Below are positions 51,262-60,415 of a stretch of 64,000 nucleotides of DNA, in pieces. The first letter of the stretch is position 1. The number at the start of each line of letters is the position of its first letter. Under the pieces are notes generated by a model. That model saw only the letters and a list, made by a program, of their open reading frames with translations. It was not told where the DNA came from and did no database searches. Origin of the DNA: Rhodococcus ruber (lineage in GTDB: Bacteria > Actinomycetota > Actinomycetes > Mycobacteriales > Mycobacteriaceae); NCBI RefSeq assembly GCF_027270735.1, contig NZ_JAPWIJ010000003.1, positions 186,001 to 250,000 on the forward strand, read 5' to 3'. The translations under genes and the position numbers were made by a program.

Positions 51262-52119
51262 ATGCCTGTCGATCCCGGACTGTCCCAGCGCGCGCACGGA
51301 GTTCGATTCGAGTGGGGTCTCTCCGGGGCCGATGCCGTCGTCGACGGGGCGGACATCGCCGTGATCGTCGATGTCCTGTCGTTCACGACGACGCTGACGG
51401 TGGCGATGGATGCGGGTATCGACGTGATTCCGTGCCGATGGCGTGACGACCGAGCTTCGCAGCTGGCCGAAGAGTTCGACGCAGTTCTCGCCGTCGGCCG
51501 TTCGGCAGGCTCACCGGGCCGGATCAGCCTGTGCCCGGCCAGTATCCGAAATACTCCACCACCTGCCCGTCTGGTGTTGCCGTCACCCAACGGCTCCACC
51601 ATCGCGTACGAGCTCGCGAGCCGGGCCGGGTTGTGCGTGGGCGCATCGCTGAGAAATGCCGCGGCGGTCGCGAAGTGGATACGTGCCCAGAACCCGACCG
51701 CCGTGATTGCCGTCATAGCGTCCGGCGAACGGTGGCCCGACGCATCACTGCGTCCCGCAGTGGAGGACCTGTGGGGTGCGGGTGCGGTCATCGCCGAACT
51801 TCTCGATTCCGGAGCAGCCGACGCATCTGCGGAGGCGGTGGCGGCAGCAGCGGCGTGGCGGGCCGTGAAGCAGGGTGTGGCCTCCGAGCTGCTGCGATGC
51901 GCGTCCGGGCAGGAACTGAACACGATGGGGCATCCCGAAGATGTGGTGATTGCCGCCGAGACCGGCTCGAGTGGCTGCGTTCCGCTTTTGCGCGACGGAA
52001 TGTTCGTCGACGCAACTCGTCGACGCAACTCGTCGACGGACGATCGCGGGTTCGACAGAGAGCTGAAACGCCGAACCGACACGGCCGATGATGTCCGATA
52101 TTTGGATCGGGACCCCTGA
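51262..52119 (+). CDS. 2-phosphosulfolactate phosphatase family protein (ComB-like) with altered C-terminus
   Basis: A 285-residue protein of the ComB family, whose archaeal member dephosphorylates phosphosulfolactate; the substrate in actinobacteria is uncertain. VIVDVLSFTTTLTVAMDAG, LVLPSPNGSTIAY and VIASGERWPDASLRPAVEDL are the family blocks, and the fold ends near CVPLLRDGMFVDAT (about 240-252). The last 33 residues are polar and charged and follow a 13-bp tandem duplication (52005-52030) that shifts frame. Without one copy the frame would stop at 52064-52066. The extra tail is therefore probably recent. Confidence 0.8.
   Translation: MPVDPGLSQRAHGVRFEWGLSGADAVVDGADIAVIVDVLSFTTTLTVAMDAGIDVIPCRWRDDRASQLAEEFDAVLAVGRSAGSPGRISLCPASIRNTPPPARLVLPSPNGSTIAYELASRAGLCVGASLRNAAAVAKWIRAQNPTAVIAVIASGERWPDASLRPAVEDLWGAGAVIAELLDSGAADASAEAVAAAAAWRAVKQGVASELLRCASGQELNTMGHPEDVVIAAETGSSGCVPLLRDGMFVDATRRRNSSTDDRGFDRELKRRTDTADDVRYLDRDP
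52005..52038 (+). repeat. 13-bp tandem duplication in the comB-like gene
   Basis: The unit CGTCGACGCAACT occurs at 52005-52017 and 52018-52030 and is followed by a partial third copy (52031-52038). Thirteen is not a multiple of three, so copy number changes alter the reading frame of the C-terminus. Confidence 0.9.
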
Positions 52120-52133
52120 TCACGGATCATACG

Positions 52134-52880
52134 ATGGTGAGTACGGAACGAGTCGCCCCGAAGACCACCGTCGTTGTACCGACGTACAACGAGCGCGAGA
52201 ACCTCCCCAAGCTCGTCGAGTTGCTCGCCGGGTTGAAGGTGGAGGGGCTCGGCGTGCTGGTCGTCGACGACAATTCACCCGACGGTACCGGCGACATCGC
52301 CGACAAATTGGCCATCGACGGCCCCCTCGACGTCAGTGTTCTCCACCGCACCGAGAAGAACGGACTCGGCCGCGCCTACGTCGCGGGTATGACGCGAGCT
52401 CTCGACGAAGGCGCGGACATCGTGATCCAGATGGATGCCGATCTCTCGCACCCCACCGAGGTGATCCCGGCGATGATCGACAAGCTGAACACCACCGATG
52501 CGGCCGTCGTTCTCGGATCGCGTTACGTTCCCGGCGGTGCCGTTGCCGCAGATTGGCCCTGGCACCGCAAGGCGCTGTCGGCCTGGGCGAACTTCTACGT
52601 CAACACGATCCTGCGACTCGGAGTCAAGGACGCGACAGCAGGATTCAAAGCGTGGCACGCGCGTACTCTCCGCACCATCGACGTGGCGTCGGTCGAGAGC
52701 AACGGGTACGCGTTCCAGGTCGAGATGAACTATCGGACCGTCAAGCACGGACTCACTCTCGCCGAAGTGCCGATCACGTTCGAGGAGCGTAGCGAGGGCG
52801 AATCCAAGATGAGCCTGTCGGTACAGCTCGAATCGGCCCTGGTGCCCTGGAAGTTGCTGCTGGGCAAGAAGAAGATTTGA
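52134..52880 (+). CDS. Polyprenol monophosphomannose synthase (GT2)
   Basis: A 248-residue dolichol-phosphate-mannose-synthase-like glycosyltransferase that moves mannose from GDP-mannose to polyprenyl phosphate for lipoglycan (LM/LAM-type) and glycoprotein synthesis. TTVVVPTYNERENLP starts the GT-A fold, the DXD-type metal motif is QMDADLSHP (99-107), and VVLGSRYVPGG and ESNGYAFQVEM follow. It lacks the N-terminal acyltransferase domain fused in M. tuberculosis Ppm1, so the acyltransferase must be encoded elsewhere. It follows the comB-like gene by 14 bases and converges on the SDR gene. Confidence 0.9.
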   Translation: MVSTERVAPKTTVVVPTYNERENLPKLVELLAGLKVEGLGVLVVDDNSPDGTGDIADKLAIDGPLDVSVLHRTEKNGLGRAYVAGMTRALDEGADIVIQMDADLSHPTEVIPAMIDKLNTTDAAVVLGSRYVPGGAVAADWPWHRKALSAWANFYVNTILRLGVKDATAGFKAWHARTLRTIDVASVESNGYAFQVEMNYRTVKHGLTLAEVPITFEERSEGESKMSLSVQLESALVPWKLLLGKKKI

Positions 52881-52898
52881 CCGACGCACCGGCGACCA

Positions 52899-53699
52899 TC
52901 ACGGCGTGAAGCGTCGGAATCCACCTTCGGCACCGATGACCTGACCGGTGATCGAACCCGAATCGGGCGAGAGCAACATCGCCACGACGGCCGCGGCCTC
53001 CTCGGGTGAGTTCCACCGACCGCGCGGCATGTGACGTTCTACGAATTCGTTCAGATCAGCGCCGGCCCAGCCGGTATCGGTGGGACCCGGATTGATCGTG
53101 TTGACCGTGATGCCTCGCTCGATCACCGCATCGGCCAGGGTCGGGGTGATCGACGCGATGGCACCTTTGCTCACCGCGTAGGGAATTTCGGTCGGCATGG
53201 GCCCCTGGCCCTGGCCGGAGGTGAACAGCACGACGCGACCACCGTCGGGATGATCGACGTAGCGCCGCGCGAACTCCTGGACCAGAAGCAGAGATGCTCG
53301 TGCGTTCACCGCCCACGTCAGGTCCAGCGATTCTGCGGTCATGGTCGCCAGATCACCCAGTTGTGATCGGGCGTGGTTGACCACCAGAGAATCGACGCTG
53401 CCGAACGTGGATTCGGCCGCGTCGAACAGCGTTGCGGGTGCTGTCGGATCGACGAAGTCGACGTCGAGGTGGCCGAGTCTGTCCGTAGCGGTGGACAACT
53501 CGGCCAACACTTGCTTTGCTCCCGGTGTACCGACTCCCCACGGCTCGGTGACGTCGTAGCCGTCGCACGAGTGCGCGAACACGCGGGTGGTCTCGTCCTG
53601 CAACAGCCGGCGAGTGACAGCGAAGCCGATTCCCTGCCGCCGGCCTACACCGGTGACGAGGACTGTTCTGCCCCGTGCAGGCACGTCCGAGTTTCTCAT
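52899..53699 (-). CDS. Short-chain dehydrogenase/reductase
   Basis: A 266-residue SDR. The cofactor loop is VLVTGVGRRQGIGFAV, a variant of TGXXXGIG. The catalytic Ser is in LFTSGQGQ and the YxxxK pair in IPYAVSKGAI, and the C-terminus reads ITGQVIGAEGGF. The usual NNAG-type motif is replaced by VVNHAR. Substrate unknown. Its ATG overlaps the end of the acyltransferase gene as ATGA, so the two are translationally coupled. Confidence 0.88.
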   Translation of the reverse strand: MRNSDVPARGRTVLVTGVGRRQGIGFAVTRRLLQDETTRVFAHSCDGYDVTEPWGVGTPGAKQVLAELSTATDRLGHLDVDFVDPTAPATLFDAAESTFGSVDSLVVNHARSQLGDLATMTAESLDLTWAVNARASLLLVQEFARRYVDHPDGGRVVLFTSGQGQGPMPTEIPYAVSKGAIASITPTLADAVIERGITVNTINPGPTDTGWAGADLNEFVERHMPRGRWNSPEEAAAVVAMLLSPDSGSITGQVIGAEGGFRRFTP

Positions 53700-54370
53700 G
53701 CCGCGGCCTTGACGGTGGCGGCGTACACGTCGACGTATTCCTGCCCCGACAGGTTCGCCAGCGCTGCCATCACCTCATCGGTGACCGCCCGCAGAATGGC
53801 CCTACTGTTCTCTCCCCCTGCATATCTCGTGAAATACAGTGGTTCGCCGACGACCATGCGCACCTTGCCCGGACGCCACATCCTCGAACCCACCGGGTTG
53901 ACTCCGAGCGTCCCGTGCATCACCACCGGCACAACGGGCGCTCCGGTCTGAATCGCCACTCTCGCCAGCCCGGTCTTGCCCTTGTACAGCCGACCGTCGG
54001 GAGATCGCGTCCCTTCCGGATATACCGCCCATACCTTCCCTTGTCGCAGAATGCTTTTCGCGGCCTCGAGCGCCGGAGCAGAAGCGTCCGCGCCGCGGCG
54101 GTCGACGGGAACCTGACCTGTCGCGCTGTAGAACCAACGAAGCGCCGCGCCTTTGATTCCCCGGCCGGAGAAGTACTCACTCTTGGCGATGAACGTGACC
54201 CGGCGACGGACCAGGAGAACGAGAAAGAACGAGTCGACGACGGTGAGGTGGTTGCCGGCGATGATCACCGGTCCCGTCCTCGGGAGATTTTCTATCCCGA
54301 CCACCGTCGGCCGACCCAGAATTCGGAGAATCGGCCCGATCAGCACATATTTGAAGAACAGATACCACAT
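53696..54370 (-). CDS. PlsC-like 1-acyl-glycerol-3-phosphate acyltransferase
   Basis: A 224-residue membrane-associated acyltransferase. The catalytic HX4D motif is in AGNHLTVVDSFF, the substrate motif is VYPEGTRS, and a hydrophobic N-terminus MWYLFFKYVLIGPIL anchors it. It would acylate lysophosphatidate or a related lipid. The ATG at 54370 has an AGAGGA site; an earlier in-frame ATG lies close to the palindromic operator of the divergent tetR gene. It is coupled to the SDR gene. Confidence 0.88.
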   Translation of the reverse strand: MWYLFFKYVLIGPILRILGRPTVVGIENLPRTGPVIIAGNHLTVVDSFFLVLLVRRRVTFIAKSEYFSGRGIKGAALRWFYSATGQVPVDRRGADASAPALEAAKSILRQGKVWAVYPEGTRSPDGRLYKGKTGLARVAIQTGAPVVPVVMHGTLGVNPVGSRMWRPGKVRMVVGEPLYFTRYAGGENSRAILRAVTDEVMAALANLSGQEYVDVYAATVKAAA

Positions 54371-54408
54371 CGATCGATCCTCTCGGCTGGACAACGTCAC
54401 GGCCGAGA

Positions 54409-54423
54409 GTAGACAATGTCTAC
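54409..54423. promoter_or_regulatory. Palindromic TetR-type operator between the PlsC-like and tetR genes
   Basis: GTAGAC-AAT-GTCTAC is a perfect 6-bp inverted repeat with a three-base centre. It ends directly before the GTG start of the TetR gene and lies 39 bases upstream of the PlsC-like start, suited to control of both directions. Confidence 0.65.
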
Positions 54424-54996
54424 GTGCCAGACAACCTGAGGACTCGGCTGATCGACGCAGGTGTACGCCTACTCGACAGCGAAGGGCCGGAAGGGTTGAC
54501 CATCAGAGCGGTCACTCGCGAGGCCGGCGTCTCACACGGCGCTCCCAGACGGTATTTTCCGACACTGAGCGCTCTGGCCGCGGCCGTGGCCCGAGTCGGC
54601 CTTGTCGATCTCGGCACCGCGCTGAATTCTGCCGCACAACAATCGGATTCGCCTCGAGATGCACTGGATGCGATGGCACATGCGTACGTGCAGTTCGCTG
54701 TGCAGCGGCCGGCGATGTTCGCTCTCATCTTTCGGCACGACCTGCTGGAGGGCTCCGGTGAAAATCTGCGACAACAATCGCGACCCCTGTTCGAGGCGCT
54801 CACCTCGGCTCTCGGTGCCGTCGCGCCGGAGAATCCACAGTTCACAGCACTGAGACTGTGGACCTCCGTGCACGGAATAGCCGCGCTGCACTCCACCCGA
54901 GCGTTCGAGCCGATCACCGACGCCTCGGCCGTGCCGGACCTGATCCGCTGCGCAGTGCGCGACGTGATCGCCGACGCTACCGGACCAGGGATTTGA
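54424..54996 (+). CDS. TetR-family regulator with WHG C-terminal domain
   Basis: A 190-residue regulator. The helix-turn-helix lies in LTIRAVTREAGVSHGAPRRYF (about 25-45), and the C-terminal domain carries the WHG signature LWTSVHGIAAL. The start is GTG 54424, directly after the palindrome, which fits autoregulation on a near-leaderless message. It probably controls the divergent PlsC-SDR pair. Its end overlaps the convergent M16 protease gene by 20 bases. Confidence 0.88.
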   Translation: MPDNLRTRLIDAGVRLLDSEGPEGLTIRAVTREAGVSHGAPRRYFPTLSALAAAVARVGLVDLGTALNSAAQQSDSPRDALDAMAHAYVQFAVQRPAMFALIFRHDLLEGSGENLRQQSRPLFEALTSALGAVAPENPQFTALRLWTSVHGIAALHSTRAFEPITDASAVPDLIRCAVRDVIADATGPGI

Positions 54997-56263
54997 CCGA
55001 TGCCGGCAACTGACGAGCGTTCTTGTACGGACCGACCACCGCGGCACCGAACGGACGATCGAGCAACACGGCGGCAACCTCGCGCACCTCGTCGTTGCCG
55101 ACGCTGTCGATACGCGAGAGCGTGTCGGTGATATCACGGTGGTTGCCGTAGTTGAGTTCGCTGCGACCGATCCGGTTCATCCGGGAACCCGAATCTTCCA
55201 GGCCCAGAACCAGTCCGCCGCGCAACGAGCCCTTGGCGCGAGCGCACTCGGCGTCGGTGATGCCCTCGGCCGCAACCTTGGCCAACACCTCGCGAATCAC
55301 CGTAGTGACCTCGCCCAAGTTTTCGGGCTGACATCCGGCATACACCGAGAAAGCACCACTGTCGGCAAACGTGTCAACCGAGGAGTAGACCGAATAGGCC
55401 AAGCCTCGCTCTTCCCGGATCTCCTGGAACAGGCGAGAACTGAGCCCACCACCGACAGCCGAATTGAGCACCGACAACGCCCAGCGATGCCCTTCGTGTC
55501 GACCGAACGCCCGCACACCCAGGCACAGATGCGCCTGCTCGCTGTCACGGGTGGTCAGGCTCAACGTGGGAGTGTTGCGCAATCGTGCTGTGCCACCACG
55601 CCTTTCGGCCGGCCGCACACCCTTCTCCAGGTGGCCTGAGAACGCGCGGCGCACGAGCGAGACGATCTGCTTGTGATCGACGTTGCCCGCGACGGCAACG
55701 ACCATGCGCTGCGGCGTGTAGCGGCGAACGTGGAAGGAGTGCAATTGCGCACGGGTCATCGACTCGATGGATTCGACGGAACCGATGATCGGGCGTCCGA
55801 TCGGATGATCGCCGAACATCGCTTCCAGGAAGGCATCTCCCAGCAGATCCTCGGGATCGTCGTCGCGCATGGAGATCTCTTCGAGAACCACCTGACGCTC
55901 GACGTCCACATCTGCCGATCGGCACCGACCACGAAGCACCACATCGCTGACCAGATCGATGGCGAGCGCCACGTCCTCGTCGAGCACGTGCGCGTAGAAG
56001 CAGGTGCTCTCCTTCGAGGTGAACGCGTTCAGCTCTCCCCCGACACCGTCCATCACCTGGGCGATCTCGAGTGCACTACGCGTCGGCGTCGACTTGAACA
56101 GCAGATGCTCGAGGAAGTGTGCGGCTCCGGCAACACTCGGTTGCTCGTCGCGTGAGCCGACTCCGACCCACACCCCGACCGACGCCGAGCGAACGCCGGG
56201 CACGAATTCGGTGACGACCCTAAGACCGCCGGGCAGAGTCGTGCGTTGCACGCCCGTATCCAT
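54977..56263 (-). CDS. M16-family zinc metalloprotease (PepR-like)
   Basis: A 428-residue protease. The inverted zinc motif HFLEH lies at 49-53, and the third ligand is a Glu of VVLEEISMRDDDPEDLLGD (about 129). The C-terminal half has EERGLAYSVYSSVDTF, the R/Y pair that completes the M16 site. It corresponds in place and sequence to Rv2782c, next to pnp. Start ATG 56263 lies 20 bases after a strong terminator, so it may be expressed from its own promoter or by partial readthrough. Confidence 0.92.
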   Translation of the reverse strand: MDTGVQRTTLPGGLRVVTEFVPGVRSASVGVWVGVGSRDEQPSVAGAAHFLEHLLFKSTPTRSALEIAQVMDGVGGELNAFTSKESTCFYAHVLDEDVALAIDLVSDVVLRGRCRSADVDVERQVVLEEISMRDDDPEDLLGDAFLEAMFGDHPIGRPIIGSVESIESMTRAQLHSFHVRRYTPQRMVVAVAGNVDHKQIVSLVRRAFSGHLEKGVRPAERRGGTARLRNTPTLSLTTRDSEQAHLCLGVRAFGRHEGHRWALSVLNSAVGGGLSSRLFQEIREERGLAYSVYSSVDTFADSGAFSVYAGCQPENLGEVTTVIREVLAKVAAEGITDAECARAKGSLRGGLVLGLEDSGSRMNRIGRSELNYGNHRDITDTLSRIDSVGNDEVREVAAVLLDRPFGAAVVGPYKNARQLPASVKSLVR

Positions 56264-56282
56264 GCCGGTGCTCTCTGGAACG

Positions 56283-56319
56283 GCCGAACGGTACGTCCCG
56301 AGGGGACGTACCGTTCGGC
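56283..56319 (-). terminator. Perfect 17-bp hairpin after pnp
   Basis: GCCGAACGGTACGTCCC (56283-56299) pairs fully with 56303-56319 across a three-base loop. It lies 11 bases past the pnp stop and 19 bases before the M16 protease start. There is no long T run. It may terminate, or protect the pnp 3' end. Confidence 0.8.
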
Positions 56320-56330
56320 TCGGTTGCTTC

Positions 56331-58592
56331 TTACTCAGCGCTGACCTCGGCGGGTGCCTCGGGAGCGTCGGCGGGAGCAGCAGCGTTGTCGTCTTCGACG
56401 GGAACGAGGCTGATCTTGCCGCGGTTGTCGATATCGGCGATCTCGACGCGCAGCTTCGATCCGACGCTGACGACGTCCTCGACCTTGTTGATGCGCTTGC
56501 CGTTGCCGAGCTTCGAGATGTGCACCAGTCCGTCGCGGCCCGGGAGCAGCGAGACGAATGCACCGAAAGCCGTTGTCTTGACGACGGTTCCGAGGAATCG
56601 CTCGCCGACCTTGGGCAGCTGCGGGTTGGCGATGGCGTTGATCATGTCGATCGCGGCCTGTGCGGACGGGCCGTCCGCTGCACCGACGTAGACAGTGCCG
56701 TCATCTTCGATCGAGATGTTGGCACCGGTCTGCTCGGTGATGGAGTTGATCATCTTGCCCTTGGGCCCGATGACCTCGCCGATCTTGTCGACCGGCACCT
56801 TGATCGCGGTGACGCGAGGTGCGTACGGGCTCATTTCGTCCGGGGTGTCGATGGCCTCGGCCATGACCTCGAGGATCGTCGTGCGAGCATCCTTGGCCTG
56901 CGACAGCGCGCCGGCGAGCACCTTGGAGGGGATGCCGTCGAGCTTGGTGTCGAGCTGCAGCGCCGTGACGAAGTCCTTGGTTCCGGCGACCTTGAAGTCC
57001 ATATCGCCGAACGCGTCCTCGGCACCGAGGATGTCGGTGAGTGCGACGTAACGAGTCTCGCCGTCGACCTCGTCGGACACGAGGCCCATTGCGATGCCGG
57101 CGACCGGGGCACGCAGCGGCACACCGGCATTGAGCAGCGACAGGGTCGATGCGCAGACCGAGCCCATCGAGGTCGAACCGTTGGAGCTCAGCGCCTCGGA
57201 GACCTGGCGAATGGCGTACGGGAACTCTGCCTGGCTCGGCAGAACCGGCAGCAGAGCGCGCTCGGCGAGTGCGCCGTGACCGATCTCGCGACGCTTCGGC
57301 GAACCGACTCGGCCGGTCTCACCGGTGGAGTACGGCGGGAAGTTGTAATGGTGCATGTAGCGCTTGGACGTCTCGGGCCCGAGCGAGTCGACCTGCTGCG
57401 CCATCTTGACCATGTCGAGGGTGGTGACGCCCAGGATCTGGGTCTCGCCGCGCTCGAACAGGGCCGATCCGTGGGTACGCGGGATGATCGCGACCTCGGC
57501 GGACAGCGACCGGATGTCGGTGATGCCGCGACCGTCGATGCGGAAGTGATCGGTGAGGATGCGCTGGCGAACCGACTTCTTGGTCAATGCGCGGAATGCG
57601 GCACCGATCTCCTTCTCGCGGCCGGCGAAGCTGTCTCCGACCGAGGTGAGGACCTGAGCCTTGACCTCGTCGAGCTTGCTCTCGCGCTCGGCCTTACCCG
57701 CGATCGTCAGCGCCTCGTTCAGCGGAATCTTCGCGGCGTTCTCGACGGCCTCGAAGACGTCCGACTGGTACGCCGGGAAGACCGGGTAGTCGCCGGTGGG
57801 CTTGGCGGCCTTGGACGCGAGCTCCTGCTGCGCGGTGCACAGCGCTGCGATGAAGGGCTTCGACGCCTCGAGGCCCTCGGCGACGACCGCCTCGTTGGGT
57901 GCGGTAGCGCCACCCTCGATGAGCTCGATGACGTTCTCGGTGGCCTCGGCTTCGACCATCATGATGGCGACGTCTGCGTCGGCACCGGAGCCGGAGACGA
58001 TGCGGCCCGCGACGACCATGTTGAACACGGCCTTCTCGAGCTGCTCGTTGGTCGGGAAGGCGACCCACTGCTTGTCGATCAGAGCGACGCGGACGCCACC
58101 GATCGGGCCGGAGAACGGCAGGCCTGCGATCTGAGTCGATGCCGATGCCGCGTTGATCGCGACGACGTCGTACAGGTCGGCGGGGTTGAGGCTCAGGACG
58201 GTGATGACGACCTGGATCTCGTTGCGCAGTCCGTCGACGAACGTCGGACGCAGCGGCCGGTCGATGAGACGGCAGGTGAGGATGGCGTCGGTGGACGGAC
58301 GGCCCTCACGGCGGAAGAACGATCCGGGGATACGTCCCGCGGCGTACATGCGCTCTTCGACGTCGACCGTCAACGGGAAGAAGTCGAATCCCTCACGGGG
58401 GTGCTTGCCTGCGGTCGTTGCCGACAGCAGCATGGTGTCCTCGTCGAGGTACGCGGCGACTGCGCCCGCGGCCTGCTGTGCAAGGCGGCCGGTCTCGAAG
58501 CGGATGGTCCGCTTGCCGAACGTGCCGTTGTCGATGATCGCAGTGGCTTCGTAGACGCCTTCTTCGACGTCCAAGGTTGTGGTTTCCGACAT
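56331..58592 (-). CDS. pnp: Polyribonucleotide nucleotidyltransferase (PNPase)
   Basis: A 753-residue phosphorolytic 3'-exoribonuclease and degradosome component. Two RNase PH-like domains flank an all-helical region ([35 protein letters not shown]). Then come a KH domain ([16 protein letters not shown]) and an S1 domain ([20 protein letters not shown]), with an acidic Ala/Pro-rich tail. The ATG at 58592 matches the family N-terminus but has only a distant ribosome site. A perfect AGGAGG lies seven bases before an in-frame GTG at 58640, which would add 16 residues. M. tuberculosis gpsI has 752 residues. Confidence 0.95.
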   Translation of the reverse strand: MSETTTLDVEEGVYEATAIIDNGTFGKRTIRFETGRLAQQAAGAVAAYLDEDTMLLSATTAGKHPREGFDFFPLTVDVEERMYAAGRIPGSFFRREGRPSTDAILTCRLIDRPLRPTFVDGLRNEIQVVITVLSLNPADLYDVVAINAASASTQIAGLPFSGPIGGVRVALIDKQWVAFPTNEQLEKAVFNMVVAGRIVSGSGADADVAIMMVEAEATENVIELIEGGATAPNEAVVAEGLEASKPFIAALCTAQQELASKAAKPTGDYPVFPAYQSDVFEAVENAAKIPLNEALTIAGKAERESKLDEVKAQVLTSVGDSFAGREKEIGAAFRALTKKSVRQRILTDHFRIDGRGITDIRSLSAEVAIIPRTHGSALFERGETQILGVTTLDMVKMAQQVDSLGPETSKRYMHHYNFPPYSTGETGRVGSPKRREIGHGALAERALLPVLPSQAEFPYAIRQVSEALSSNGSTSMGSVCASTLSLLNAGVPLRAPVAGIAMGLVSDEVDGETRYVALTDILGAEDAFGDMDFKVAGTKDFVTALQLDTKLDGIPSKVLAGALSQAKDARTTILEVMAEAIDTPDEMSPYAPRVTAIKVPVDKIGEVIGPKGKMINSITEQTGANISIEDDGTVYVGAADGPSAQAAIDMINAIANPQLPKVGERFLGTVVKTTAFGAFVSLLPGRDGLVHISKLGNGKRINKVEDVVSVGSKLRVEIADIDNRGKISLVPVEDDNAAAPADAPEAPAEVSAE

Positions 58593-58986
58593 GTGTTCTG
58601 TTCTCGTCCTCTCGTCTTTGCCGTGCCCGCGTGGACACACCACGAGCCCTCCTGGCTGTGGCGGCATACCTGTGCCGTCCATCTCCGAGACCTTGTCTCG
58701 GGACGCGGCTGCGCGGAGGCGGCCATCGATCGAAGCCCACCGGATCTCGTATCCGAAAGGCCACTACCGAAGACCGTCACCACGGCGTGACAGGCATACA
58801 CGGCGGTGTGCGGATGCCGTGCATCCGCTTTCTCGTGCTGGCGAAACTGTTCTTGCGGTACAAACACAGATAGCCAACGAGGAACAGTCTAAGCACTGCC
58901 TCGTTGGCTACTGCACTATTGCTGCGAGTCGGGTGCACACCGGCGCGTCGAACCGTGCATCGGTGACAACCTCGCGTCGATGCGAA
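58593..58986 (-). promoter_or_regulatory. pnp leader / rpsO-pnp intergenic region
   Basis: Nearly 400 bases without a convincing separate gene. It contains the hairpin after rpsO (58871-58910), a GCGGATGC/GCATCCGC stem (58810-58828), a GTCAC/GTGAC stem near 58780-58795 and a CCGAGAC/GTCTCGG stem (58685-58701), plus an AGGAGG (complement of 58648-58653). M. tuberculosis carries lppU at this place; no counterpart is seen. In E. coli, the equivalent region is where PNPase regulates its own message. Confidence 0.5.
58871..58910 (-). terminator. Hairpin after rpsO
   Basis: TAGCCAACGAGG (58871-58882) pairs perfectly with 58899-58910 over a 16-base loop. It lies 76 bases past the rpsO stop and may end rpsO transcription or mark a processing site before pnp. 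Confidence 0.7.
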
Positions 58987-59256
58987 TTATCGACGCAGAC
59001 CCAGACGCTCGATGAGCGAGCGGTAGCGGGTGACGTCGACCTTCGCGATGTACTTGAGCAGACGACGACGACGTCCGACCAGCAGCAGCAGGCCGCGGCG
59101 GGAGTGGTGGTCGTGCTTGTGCGTCTTGAGGTGCTCGGTCAAGTCGACGATGCGCTTGGTGAGCATTGCAACCTGCGCCTCGGGCGAGCCCGTGTCGGTG
59201 GGGTGCAAGCCGTACTCGCCGAGAACGGCCTTCTTCTGTTCGGTGGTCAATGCCAC
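58987..59256 (-). CDS. rpsO: 30S ribosomal protein S15
   Basis: An 89-residue primary 16S rRNA-binding protein. [15 protein letters not shown] and [20 protein letters not shown] are the conserved blocks. The GTG start has an AGGAG site eight bases upstream. It lies between ribF and pnp as in other actinobacteria. Its 123-base leader shows no clear structure beyond the ribosome site. Confidence 0.97.
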   Translation of the reverse strand: MALTTEQKKAVLGEYGLHPTDTGSPEAQVAMLTKRIVDLTEHLKTHKHDHHSRRGLLLLVGRRRRLLKYIAKVDVTRYRSLIERLGLRR

Positions 59257-59379
59257 TGGTACTACTCCTGATCAATGACGTCCGCGTGAAAGGAAGCAAC
59301 GCGTCCCGCCGATCGAACGAGCGGGGACGAAGCCGGTACAGCCGCCACGGACCGCAGCGAGCACCGAGGAGACAGCGTA

Positions 59380-60348
59380 TCAGGCTGTGCTCGCCGCCAG
59401 AATGGAGCGGGCACGGTCGGCGTCGCGGCCCATTTCCTCCACGAGCGCTTCCATCGAGTCGAATTTCTCCATCCCGCGCAGCCGCTCGACGAAGTCGACC
59501 GCCACATGCTGCCCGTACAGGTCGGCCTCACCGTCGAGGACGAACGCCTCCACCGTCCTGGTACGACCCGAGAACGTGGGATTGGTGCCCACCGACACGG
59601 CGGCAGGATGTCGCTCCCCCGGCGTGACCGTCCCCATGATCGGACCCGGCCCGAGCACGGTGAACCATGCCGCGTAGACGCCGTCGGCGGGAATGGCCGA
59701 GTACATGGGCGGCGCGACATTGGCTGTCGGATAACCCATTTGGCGACCTCGGCCGTCTCCGTGCACAACGACACCCTCGACCCGGTGCGGTCGCCCGAGT
59801 GCGGCGGTGGCCGCGGCGACGTCACCGGCGTCCACGCACGATCTGATGTACGTCGAGGAGAACGTCACGGCATGCTCGGCGAGCAGGTTGACTCCGTCGA
59901 CTGCGAATCCGGACCGTTCGCCGATCTTGCGCAGCATGGGGACGGTGCCGAGCGCCTTCTTCCCGTAGGTGAAGTTCTCGCCTACGACCACTTCGGCAAC
60001 GTGCAGGCGTTCGATCAGGATCTCGTGCACGTATCGCTCGGGGGTGAGTTTCATCAGCTCGGGCGTGAACGGCATGACACAGAACACGTCGATTCCCAGT
60101 TCCTCGGCGAGTTCGGCTCGTCTCGTCAGGGTTGTCAATTGAGCAGGATGGCTCCCCGGCCGGACGACTTCCATCGGGTGAGGATCGAACGTCATGAGCA
60201 CGCTGGGAACGCCGCGCTTCTTCGCGGCGGCCACTGCTCGCCCGATCAGTTGCGCGTGTCCGCGATGAACGCCGTCGAAGACGCCGATCGTGAGCACGCA
60301 CCGACCCCAGTCGGCAGGTACATCGTCGAGACCTCGCCATCTCTGCAC
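59380..60348 (-). CDS. ribF: Bifunctional riboflavin kinase/FAD synthetase
   Basis: Makes FMN and FAD from riboflavin. The 322-residue protein has the adenylyltransferase domain first (LTIGVFDGVHRGHAQLIGRA; later TFSSTYIRSCVDAGD). The riboflavin kinase domain is second (GRGRQMGYPTANVAPP; VSVGTNPTFSG). The GTG at 60348 follows TAGGCT by seven bases without a Shine-Dalgarno. It is divergent from the metal transporter operon, 103 bases apart. Confidence 0.95.
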   Translation of the reverse strand: MQRWRGLDDVPADWGRCVLTIGVFDGVHRGHAQLIGRAVAAAKKRGVPSVLMTFDPHPMEVVRPGSHPAQLTTLTRRAELAEELGIDVFCVMPFTPELMKLTPERYVHEILIERLHVAEVVVGENFTYGKKALGTVPMLRKIGERSGFAVDGVNLLAEHAVTFSSTYIRSCVDAGDVAAATAALGRPHRVEGVVVHGDGRGRQMGYPTANVAPPMYSAIPADGVYAAWFTVLGPGPIMGTVTPGERHPAAVSVGTNPTFSGRTRTVEAFVLDGEADLYGQHVAVDFVERLRGMEKFDSMEALVEEMGRDADRARSILAASTA

Positions 60349-60355
60349 ACCGCGA

Positions 60356-60361
60356 AGCCTA
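60356..60361 (-). promoter_or_regulatory. Putative -10 element of ribF (leaderless)
   Basis: TAGGCT on the minus strand lies seven bases before the ribF GTG, with no Shine-Dalgarno. Confidence 0.45.
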
Positions 60362-60415
60362 CGGCCCGACGGCCGCTCGGTCACTCTCGGCCAGGCGTGT
60401 CGCAGATGGCAGGTA

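Noticed and set aside
56004-58790. A 928-codon open frame on the plus strand opposite pnp
   Set aside because: Repetitive Asp/Arg/Val/Gly translation with no hydrophobic core pattern; the minus strand carries a full PNPase with KH and S1 domains.
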